A DNA stretch of 64,000 nt from contig JAIOJX010000004.1 in NCBI GenBank assembly GCA_022376925.1, positions 178,899,501 through 178,963,500 on the forward strand. The letters run 5' to 3'. The DNA comes from Tragulus kanchil (lineage: Eukaryota; Chordata; Mammalia; Artiodactyla; Tragulidae). The notes beneath the pieces were generated by a model that was given only the letters and a program-made list of their open reading frames with translations, did not search any database and was not told where the DNA came from. Both the position numbers and the translations under genes were made by a program. Of this stretch, positions 55,180 to 64,000 are shown piece by piece. Positions within the stretch are counted from its first letter, which is position 1. Each line of letters begins with the position of its first letter.

Positions 55180-57398
55180 CTTGGGATTTGTCATTCCTTC
55201 AAAGGCTGTGCCCTGCCCTCCTCCCTCCCGTTTCATTCCCACAAGTTGTATTTGAGGAAAAATGAGGATTGCAGCCTGGGAGACAGCACCTCAGACAGCT
55301 CTGAGAGACTGCTCCAGAGGTTAATGCGGGAAGGTCAATATGTAAGATTTTGGTAAAGGGAGAGTTCAATGCCATCAAGGGCTTACTTTACCAAAGGTTT
55401 TCTGCTAGTCACAAGGAGCGAATGTCACAGTGAAATCATTTAGTGCTTTTCTAGATAAGAGGAGATGCAGAGATTAGGATCATGAAATCCGTTCTTGAAA
55501 ATATTTAGTTATCTAAAGACCTGTTCCACCGGTTTGCCTGGGGCAGAGAGTGCCTGGCGCCGCCCCCCCCCCGCCGCCCCCCCACCCAACTGGCCTTCTC
55601 CTCCGAGGGTGCGGACGGCTAGGAGCCGCAGCAGCAGCTCAGGGTGCAGTCTCCGCAGAGGCCAACGCTCTTGTTGCTCAGTCCTGGTAAAGGTGCTCGC
55701 TCGGCCAGTGCCAATTAGTAGTTGACAATAGCAAAGTGATTCAGTGACGTAGTCTTCTTCTGCTTTTCCATTATGGTTTATTACAGAACATTGAACCTAG
55801 TTCTCTGTGCTATACAGCAGGACTTTTATCTATTTTGTACACAGCAATTTGTATCTGCTAACCTCAAACTCCCAACTCCGCCCTCCCCTAACCCTTTTCC
55901 TCTTTGGTAATCATAAACTTGTCTATGTCTGTAAATCCGTTACTGTTTTGTAAATAAGTTCACTTGAATCATATTTGAGATTCCACATATGAGTGGTTAT
56001 CACACTGGATTTGTCTTTTTCTGCCTTATTTCACTCAGATGATAATCTCTAGGTTTATCCCTATTGCTATAAAAGTAATTACGAAAAAAACTTAAGTCAT
56101 TTGGTGACCAAAAAACGAATTTGAAGCTTTTACGCAGCTGAATTGCCGCGAACTGTGGAGGTATTTATTCCACTCCATGTGAATATTCATTTTGTTTCTT
56201 CATTGAAGCGTAGGGAAATTTACATACACAGTAGGCACACCTATAAAAACATAAAATCAATTGGAACACCTGGTCCAAAGACTTGGGATTTGTCATCCTA
56301 AAGGCTGTCCCCCCCCCCCATTCCCACAAGTTGTATTTGAGGAAAAATGAGGATTGCAGCCTGGGAGACAGCACCTCAGACAGCTCTGAGAGACTGCTCC
56401 AGAGGTTAATGCGGGAAGGTCAATATGTAAGATTTTGGTAAAGGGAGAGTTCAATGCCATCAAGGGCTTACTTTACCAAAGGTTTTCTGCTAGTCACAAG
56501 GAGCGAATGTCACAGTGAAATCATTTAGTGCTTTTCTAGATAAGAGGAGATGCAGAGATTAGGATCATGAAATCCGTTCTTGAAAATATTTAGTTATCTA
56601 AAGACCTGTTCCACCGGTTTGCCTGGGGCAGAGAGTGCCTGGCGCCGCCCCCGCCCCGCCGCCCCCACCCAACTGGCCTTCTCCTCCGAGGGTGCGGACG
56701 GCTAGGAGCCGCAGCAGCAGCTCAGGGTGCAGTCTCCGCAGAGGCCAACGCTCTTGTTGCTCAGTCCTGGTAAAGGTGCTCGCTCGGCCAGTGCCAATTA
56801 GTAGTTGACAATAGCAAAGTGATTCAGTGACGTAGTCTTCTTCTGCTTTTCCATTATGGTTTATTACAGAACATTGAACCTAGTTCTCTGTGCTATACAG
56901 CAGGACTTTTATCTATTTTGTACACAGCAATTTGTATCTGCTAACCTCAAACTCCCAACTCCGCCCTCCCCTAACCCTTTTCCTCTTTGGTAATCATAAA
57001 CTTGTCTATGTCTGTAAATCCGTTACTGTTTTGTAAATAAGTTCACTTGAATCATATTTGAGATTCCACATATGAGTGGTTATCACACTGGATTTGTCTT
57101 TTTCTGCCTTATTTCACTCAGATGATAATCTCTAGGTTTATCCCTATTGCTATAAAAGTAATTACGAAAAAAACTTAAGTCATTTGGTGACCAAAAAACG
57201 AATTTGAAGCTTTTACGCAGCTGAATTGCCGCGAACTGTGGAGGTATTTATTCCACTCCATGTGAATATTCATGTTTCTTTACAGAATTAACGTGCTTCA
57301 TTGAAGCGTTGAGGGACGATTACACAATACACAGTAGGCACACCATATTATCTAAAACATGAAAAATTCTGAATTTGGAAACAGACCTGGGTCCAAAG
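55180..57398 (+). repeat. Tandem duplication D17 (55180-56281 / 56282-57398)
   Basis: Direct copies offset about 1088-1102 bp. The last 100 bp of copy 1 (56200-56281) and the first 60 bp of copy 2 (56282-56340) lose many bases relative to their partners, and the C-run at 55560 differs from 56648. These are typical low-quality ends. Confidence 0.93.
55765..56070 (-). mobile_element. L1 fragment, antisense
   Basis: 'tctgtgctatacagcaggac' to 'tctttttctgccttatttca' is reversed ruminant L1 sequence. It is copied at about 56850-57155. Confidence 0.75.
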
Positions 57399-58264
57399 AT
57401 TTCCAATAACAAACCGAGGACACGGTCACTTGGGGACGGCATGGGGGTTAAAGGAGAAAAAGGTTTTCAACAGGGTGCGAGCAATGCCAGGCCCAGAATT
57501 AAAGCACAGGGCTGGGACGGAGGTGGAAGGGGAAAGCGCGTGTTCACCCGCTGCGAAGAGGCCCGCGCAGCTAGCTAGAGCAGATTCTTGGTTTGCAGGC
57601 TCAGGAGTTAAGCCTTAATCCAGGGGAAACGACGAGAGCTGGGAGTGGGGAGGGCACGGGAAGTAACAAGAAGATTCTTAGAAAGATTTGGAGGGCAATC
57701 CTGGCGGCAGGGAGGGCAGCTAGGAGGCTCCTATAAGACCCCGAGCCCAGGCAGCAGAGGGTCCTTTTAAAGCACAGGGTCTGGGAGACAGGGAGAGCCA
57801 GGCTCCACGACGCCGGGCAGTTGGTGAGGTGGTTTCGCCGCAGCTTGTGTTTGGTTCTGGGAGGCATGGCCCAGATGGAGCTTGCGGGAGGGAAGCCCGA
57901 AGTACGCATTGGAGACAAGGGGGTATCCGGAAGGGGCTCTGAGTTGGGAGCTAGGAAACCAGGGGTTCAGTCTTTTCTCTCCAACTTTGAGCTAGTAGGG
58001 GCGGTGCAGCTGGTCCCACTTCAACGTGCCTGCAAATGGCAACAACGCTGACCACCGTGCTAGAAGGAAATAGCGTATTTCGCGTGTGAAAACGCGTTGG
58101 AGCTGAAGCCCCAATAGTTACTCAGTTCCAAAGGGCGACTTAACCGTTTTCCTTCACCGTAACTGCGACTTTCAAGCGTTTCATCAAATTTGGCTACTGC
58201 CCAACGCCGTAGGATTGCACCAGCGAGATCAAGGATTTTCACTAAGTGTGAACCAAGTCGCTCG
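57399..58264. other. Unique upstream region of RPL3
   Basis: Present once. I see no repeat family and no gene. CpG density rises towards 58260 as the RPL3 promoter begins. Confidence 0.55.
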
Positions 58265-58444
58265 CCGTAGAGCGTCTAAATCCCGCCTACCGACCTGACG
58301 TACTGGTCGGAATCAAATTGCGCCTAGTGCCCGCCCCCTGACCCGACGTCGACGCCGTACGCCGGAAAGGGCGGAGCCAGCCTAGGCTTTATATATCTCG
58401 CGAGCGTATTAGGTCGGCCTCTACCGGCAGCTTCCTGCGGCAGG
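58265..58444 (+). promoter_or_regulatory. RPL3: RPL3 promoter and 5'UTR, copy 1
   Basis: CpG-rich. A TATA-like AT run (TTTATATAT) at about 58388-58396 is followed directly by TCTCGCGAG at 58396-58404, close to the palindromic TCTCGCGAGA element of many housekeeping promoters. Pyrimidine-rich stretches (CCTCTACC near 58420, CTTCCTGC near 58431) lie 10-30 bp before the ATG. One of them probably forms the 5'-terminal oligopyrimidine tract by which ribosomal protein mRNAs are regulated through mTOR. The exact start site is not visible from sequence. Confidence 0.82.
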
Positions 58445-58447
58445 ATG
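58445..58447 (+). CDS. RPL3: RPL3 exon 1 (start codon only), copy 1
   Basis: The first exon ends exactly after the ATG, followed by a consensus donor GTGAGT at 58448. This layout, a start codon alone in exon 1, is as in other mammalian RPL3 genes. It is duplicated at 59528-59530. Confidence 0.93.
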
Positions 58448-58914
58448 GTGAGTGTGTTCTGGATGTATTATTCTTTGTCGTGGCGGCATGGCTGAATCCG
58501 TGGCACATCCCCGCCATCTCGGCTCTTCCGGCCCCGGCGTTTCTTTTTAGGAGCACGGGGCACTTAGCGAAACCTGCGGCCAGCTCTATTTTCAGAAAAC
58601 ATCCGTGGTCAGAGGATGGTTTGGGGCTGGTGTAGGCCTTGAGTTTGCGGGCACGGACCCGACGGTTTCTAGATGTTGGCCTTCGAGGTCCGAGTCGAGA
58701 GAACTTTTGCAGGAGGTTCTTGGCTGGGAGGGTTTGGTTTTGCTTTATTGTCACTTTTTACAGGATTTTGTTTTTTGGCTTTATTGTGCAAGTGGGAGGT
58801 GCAGAAATCCGGCCCGCAGGCTGGAGGGGATTGGGCAAGCGTTGTGGAGGCCTCACTCCGAAACCCCTGGGACGGTTGCAGCAAACTCCTTTGGCCTCCA
58901 GAGTTCTCAGAAGT

Positions 58915-58985
58915 CAGAGATGATGAACTCATTGACGGGCGGACAGAGACCCCGTGCTGATTGTCAGTGTTCTGATTTGGCTCTG
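58915..58985 (+). ncRNA. SNORD43: C/D box snoRNA SNORD43 (U43), copy 1
   Basis: Box C ATGATGA at 58920-58926 and box D CTGA at 58972-58975, with short complementary ends (CAGAG at 58915-58919 and CTCTG at 58981-58985). The segment TTGACGGGCGGA at 58932-58943 is complementary to the universally conserved CCGCCCGUC of 18S rRNA near its 3' end, the known U43 target (2'-O-methylation of a cytidine). It lies inside RPL3 intron 1, the known host intron. It is processed from the spliced intron, so its supply follows RPL3 transcription. Confidence 0.93.
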
Positions 58986-59380
58986 TCGAACGCTGGTGGC
59001 CTCAATTTTCCAGCTGAGCTCCCATCGGGAACGAGAGGAGCCATCAGCGCCGCTGCCCGCCACCCAGCCTCTTGACCAGGCGTCCCTGTTGCGGCCAGAA
59101 CCTCACTGACTTGAGTCTAAGGGTCGTTAGGCGATTTTTCTTGCCAGTATTTGGTGTATGTTTGTTCTCTAAAGAGGAAAAGGTGAATGGTTTCCTTTAA
59201 AACATGAAGTGACTATCTCAGATTTGGCTGAATAATGTGTTTTGGATGTGTGATTCCAAACAAAACTGACTTTTGCATGTAAATATACCTGGGTTGCATT
59301 CAGTGTCGCTGGGAATCAAAGTCTAGGCTTTTGAGAATGAATCTACTTGTAAGGTGCTAACGATGATCATTTTTCCCTAG

Positions 59381-59428
59381 TCTCACAGGAAGTTCTCCGC
59401 TCCCAGGCACGGGTCCCTGGGCTTCCTG
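59381..59428 (+). pseudogene. RPL3: RPL3 exon 2, truncated duplicate
   Basis: Acceptor CCCTAG then the first 48 nt of exon 2 ([16 protein letters not shown]), cut where block 59425 onward begins with promoter sequence. Product of the D18 join and not a usable exon. Confidence 0.93.
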
Positions 59429-59527
59429 ACCCGACGTGGGTACGCCGGAAAGGGCGGAGCCAGCCTAGGCTTTATATATCTCGCGAGCGTATTAGGTCGG
59501 CCTCTACCGGCAGCTTCCTGCGGCAGG
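59425..59527 (+). promoter_or_regulatory. RPL3: RPL3 promoter and 5'UTR, copy 2 (partial)
   Basis: Second copy of the core promoter with the TATA-like run and TCTCGCGAG at about 59471-59487. It lacks the further upstream region, because the preceding bases are exon 2 sequence. Confidence 0.8.
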
Positions 59528-59530
59528 ATG
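59528..59530 (+). CDS. RPL3: RPL3 exon 1 (start codon only), copy 2
   Basis: ATG followed by the donor GTGAGT at 59531. This copy is continuous with the full exon 2 at 60464 and is the one to use for the coding sequence. Confidence 0.93.
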
Positions 59531-59997
59531 GTGAGTGTGTTCTGGATGTATTATTCTTTGTCGTGGCGGCATGGCTGAATCCGTGGCACATCCCCGCCAT
59601 CTCGGCTCTTCCGGCCCCGGCGTTTCTTTTTAGGAGCACGGGGCACTTAGCGAAACCTGCGGCCAGCTCTATTTTCAGAAAACATCCGTGGTCAGAGGAT
59701 GGTTTGGGGCTGGTGTAGGCCTTGAGTTTGCGGGCACGGACCCGACGGTTTCTAGATGTTGGCCTTCGAGGTCCGAGTCGAGAGAACTTTTGCAGGAGGT
59801 TCTTGGCTGGGAGGGTTTGGTTTTGCTTTATTGTCACTTTTTACAGGATTTTGTTTTTTGGCTTTATTGTGCAAGTGGGAGGTGCAGAAATCCGGCCCGC
59901 AGGCTGGAGGGGATTGGGCAAGCGTTGTGGAGGCCTCACTCCGAAACCCCTGGGACGGTTGCAGCAAACTCCTTTGGCCTCCAGAGTTCTCAGAAGT

Positions 59998-60068
59998 CAG
60001 AGATGATGAACTCATTGACGGGCGGACAGAGACCCCGTGCTGATTGTCAGTGTTCTGATTTGGCTCTG
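59998..60068 (+). ncRNA. SNORD43: C/D box snoRNA SNORD43 (U43), copy 2
   Basis: Same sequence as 58915-58985: box C ends at 60009, box D is at 60055-60058, and the 18S-complementary segment is at 60015-60026. Counted twice only because of duplication D18. Confidence 0.92.
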
Positions 60069-60463
60069 TCGAACGCTGGTGGCCTCAATTTTCCAGCTGA
60101 GCTCCCATCGGGAACGAGAGGAGCCATCAGCGCCGCTGCCCGCCACCCAGCCTCTTGACCAGGCGTCCCTGTTGCGGCCAGAACCTCACTGACTTGAGTC
60201 TAAGGGTCGTTAGGCGATTTTTCTTGCCAGTATTTGGTGTATGTTTGTTCTCTAAAGAGGAAAAGGTGAATGGTTTCCTTTAAAACATGAAGTGACTATC
60301 TCAGATTTGGCTGAATAATGTGTTTTGGATGTGTGATTCCAAACAAAACTGACTTTTGCATGTAAATATACCTGGGTTGCATTCAGTGTCGCTGGGAATC
60401 AAAGTCTAGGCTTTTGAGAATGAATCTACTTGTAAGGTGCTAACGATGATCATTTTTCCCTAG

Positions 60464-60700
<237 letters not shown>

Positions 60701-60879
60701 TGATGGGAACCAACTAAATGGGGCCACGCTGTCAGAAGGGAGCAGACTTTGGAGAGATGCTCTGGCTATCTGAACGGGAATATATTTTAGGATTGACAAA
60801 TGTTATCAGGGCTCAGGTGGCTGGCTTTGTGTTAGGTAGGGGTGTGGGATGGAATCAAACAGCATGGTGAGTAAAAAGC

Positions 60880-61022
60880 TACAGCGTAGAGGGGCTTGCG
60901 TGGCGGCCTAGTGTTGAAAGAACCTGTCTGCCAGGTAGGAGACGAGGACTTAATTCCTGTGCACCGAAATCCCCTGGGGAGGAGGACTTGGCCACCCACT
61001 GTCCTGATCACTAAGTAGAACA
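60880..61022 (+). mobile_element. Degenerate ruminant SINE in RPL3 intron 2
   Basis: 'ggggcttgcgtggcggccta' and 'gaaagaacctgtctgccagg', then 'ctggggaggaggacttggcc' follow a Bov-A/tRNA SINE head and body with many changes. The part from 60933 is copied at 62023 onward. Confidence 0.65.
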
Positions 61023-61330
61023 CATGGGACGGGTTCCTGAGATGCGGGAGGTAACATTAGCTCGTTAAAATGGTCTTGTTTGTATAAGCTTTATGAAGAA
61101 TTAGTCTCTGGAGGTGGTTGTGAGACCAGAACTGAAGCCAGGCTGTGTCTTGGCTGGGTAGGGTTCAGGCGGCGGGGCTGGAGCTGAAAATGTCTGCGCG
61201 CGGCCTGAGCGAGGCCGGTCCTGGGAGGTGCAGACTGCTGCAGATTCCCTGTCACGTGGAACAGACGGCTGACCTGGAAGGGCGTGTGCGGGGAATTGAT
61301 AGCCCACTCAGGTCTGACGACCTTTTTTGA

Positions 61331-61507
<177 letters not shown>

Positions 61508-61682
61508 TGAGTGAGCCGAGGCCACGGTCAGCCTGGGTTAGGCTGGGGGAAAGGGCATGTCCCACCCAGGGCCCCAGTTTTGTCGCCAGGAGCAGGTGAG
61601 CTGCTCTCAGGTTTAGGTGCCTCTTGGGCAGGGTGGGAGCAGCATCTTAAGTGGTCGCCTCAGTCGGTGCTGCCTTGGTTGC

Positions 61683-61800
61683 TAAGTCAGTTCAGTTCAC
61701 TCAGTCGTGTCCTCCTCTGTGACCCCTACGGACTGCAGCAGGCTAGGCCCTTCTGACCTTCGTCTCCCGGACCTTGCTCAGGCTCAAGTCCAGACTCCGC
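61683..61800 (-). mobile_element. BovB/Bov-tA 3' end, antisense, in RPL3 intron 3
   Basis: 'gtcagttcagttcactcagt' and 'cgtgtcctcctctgtgaccc' is the reversed shared 3' end. It is copied at about 62772-62889. Confidence 0.8.
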
Positions 61801-62419
61801 TATGGCTGACACTTACTGGGAGTCTATTTAGAAATAGTAGTGCCCCCAGGCCTCCCAAGGGGCGTGGTCTGTGTAATGGCTAACCTGGAGCAAGAATGTG
61901 TGTGTCTGGGTGTTTGTGATCGCACTATTAATCCTGTGGACCTCTGCTCAGCTGCTCGGCTCCGCCCGATGAGCTCCATCCATCGCTGCACCGAAATCCC
62001 CTGGGGGGGCCTAGGAAACTTGAGGTAGGAGACGAGGACTTAATTCCTGTGCACCGAAATCCCTGGGGAGGAGGACTTGGCCACCCACTGTCCTGATCAC
62101 TAAGTAGAACACATGGGACGGGTTCCTGAGATGCGGGAGGTAACATTAGCTCGTTAAAATGGTCTTGTTTGTATAAGCTTTATGAAGAATTAGTCTCTGG
62201 AGGTGGTTGTGAGACCAGAACTGAAGCCAGGCTGTGTCTTGGCTGGGTAGGGTTCAGGCGGCGGGGCTGGAGCTGAAAATGTCTGCGCGCGGCCTGAGCG
62301 AGGCCGGTCCTGGGAGGTGCAGACTGCTGCAGATTCCCTGTCACGTGGAACAGACGGCTGACCTGGAAGGGCGTGTGCGGGGAATTGATAGCCCACTCAG
62401 GTCTGACGACCTTTTTTGA

Positions 62420-62596
<177 letters not shown>

Positions 62597-63217
62597 TGAG
62601 TGAGCCGAGGCCACGGTCAGCCTGGGTTAGGCTGGGGGAAAGGGCATGTCCCACCCAGGGCCCCAGTTTTGTCGCCAGGAGCAGGTGAGCTGCTCTCAGG
62701 TTTAGGTGCCTCTTGGGCAGGGTGGGAGCAGCATCTTAAGTGGTCGCCTCAGTCGGTGCTGCCTTGGTTGCTAAGTCAGTTCAGTTCACTCAGTCGTGTC
62801 CTCCTCTGTGACCCCTACGGACTGCAGCAGGCTAGGCCCTTCTGACCTTCGTCTCCCGGACCTTGCTCAGGCTCAAGTCCAGACTCCGCTATGGCTGACA
62901 CTTACTGGGAGTCTATTTAGAAATAGTAGTGCCCCCAGGCCTCCCAAGGGGCGTGGTCTGTGTAATGGCTAACCTGGAGCAAGAATGTGTGTGTCTGGGT
63001 GTTTGTGATCGCACTATTAATCCTGTGGACCTCTGCTCAGCTCCGCTCGGCTCCGCCCGATGAGCTCCATCCAGGCTCCGCTTGCCGGTGGAAAAGGCTC
63101 CTTAGAAGCCGGCAATGAGCCCTCCCCACACGGTGCCCACATGCCTTCCGCTCACCCGTTGGACGGGTGATGAAGGCTGGCACCTGGGCCCCCTCCCCAA
63201 CTCTGCTCTGCTCCTGA

Positions 63218-63454
<237 letters not shown>

Positions 63455-63544
63455 TGATATGCTCAAACTGGTTTTGTGCCAAAGCTCATGATTTAAGCAT
63501 AGTAAGATTTTCGGCTCTTAAATACATTTTCCATTGGAGGGAGG

Positions 63545-63715
63545 GATTTTTGTTTTTTTTTTACTTTTTAATTTATTTTTGACTGTGCTGGGTCTTTGTT
63601 GATGTGTGGGTTTAGCTGCTCTGCGGTACGTGGGATCTTCCTGGATCAGGCCTCGAACCTGTGTCTCCTGTATTGGCAGACGGGTTCTTATCCTCTGACC
63701 CACAAGGGAAGCCCA
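63545..63715 (-). mobile_element. tRNA-derived SINE, antisense, in RPL3 intron 4
   Basis: T-run, then 'gtacgtgggatcttcctgga' and 'acccacaagggaagccc': reversed SINE with its head at the right end. Confidence 0.85.
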
Positions 63716-64000
63716 AGGGAGGGGTTGTTAAAAGCAACAACCAGCCCTGCCCTTGAGACCTGGGTTCCTGGAGCCAGAATAAGGGCAGTTGGTGGCTTGA
63801 AGGCATCCAGTGCCTTCACACGGGGATTTGTGTTGCCAGCAGAGGGCACTGTGTCCCCAGTGGCTCTTAATTAGGGAAACCATACCCCATTTTAGGAAAA
63901 CTGAAGGAGTTTGTGAGTCATATCCCATTGTCTCACGCCTAACTGAAAATAGTGTTGCGGCTGTTTGCCCTTCAGACCTGACATGAACTGAATTAGCTTT

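Noticed and set aside
58605..59075. 156-codon frame in RPL3 intron 1
   Set aside because: It covers the intron and the snoRNA, has no similarity that I recognise, and is explained by intron sequence.

Overview
The window is mammalian nuclear DNA from a pecoran ruminant (cattle, sheep, goat or deer type). The evidence is the repeat content: BovB (RTE) LINE fragments, Bov-A and tRNA-derived ruminant SINEs, a short mariner-derived element, L1, and older MIR and L2. Two host genes are recognised with confidence. The first coding exon of synaptogyrin-1 (SYNGR1) is on the minus strand near 26-27 kb. The 5' part of ribosomal protein L3 (RPL3) is on the plus strand from 58.4 kb to past the right edge, with its intronic C/D snoRNA SNORD43. 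The divergent SYNGR1/RPL3 arrangement is, from memory, the arrangement on human chromosome 22q13.1.

The dominant feature is not a biological system. Nineteen direct tandem duplications, each about 1.05-1.2 kb with copy-to-copy offsets of about 1080-1210 bp, are scattered over the window in unrelated sequence. The copies are nearly identical, lie head to tail (0-60 bp apart), and diverge mainly at the inner edge of each junction. The best reading is an assembly artefact in which about 20 short contigs that overlap by about 1.1 kb were laid end to end without merging the overlap. About 21 kb of the 64 kb is then redundant and the true locus is about 43 kb. The doubled SYNGR1 exon 1, RPL3 exon 1, SNORD43 and RPL3 exon 3 should each be counted once. 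A doubled RPL3 exon 3 (169 nt) would shift the frame of an essential gene.

Layout. 1-26.1 kb: SYNGR1 intron 1 (inferred; no further SYNGR1 exon seen), GC-rich unique sequence with L1, BovB, L2, MIR and a G-rich 13-bp minisatellite (8.9-9.2 and 10.1-10.4 kb). 25.7-27.65 kb: the SYNGR1 CpG-island promoter and exon 1, doubled. 27.7-46 kb: intergenic and repeat-rich, with several SINE insertions that keep clear target-site duplications, and a mariner MITE. 46.2-48.4 kb, minus strand: an unrecognised, Leu-rich, probably multi-pass membrane protein frame of 349 codons, doubled in frame. 50.9-53.3 kb: a frameshifted processed pseudogene of the PC-esterase family (PCED1B-like) with a second, clearly diverged partial copy. 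53.9-55.2 kb: probable solo LTRs. 55.2-58.3 kb: L1 and the unique RPL3 upstream region. 58.3-64 kb: RPL3 promoter, exons 1-4 and SNORD43.

RPL3 is a housekeeping ribosomal protein whose spliced intron also releases a guide RNA for 18S rRNA methylation. SYNGR1 is a synaptic-vesicle tetraspan protein. The two share a neighbourhood but no pathway.
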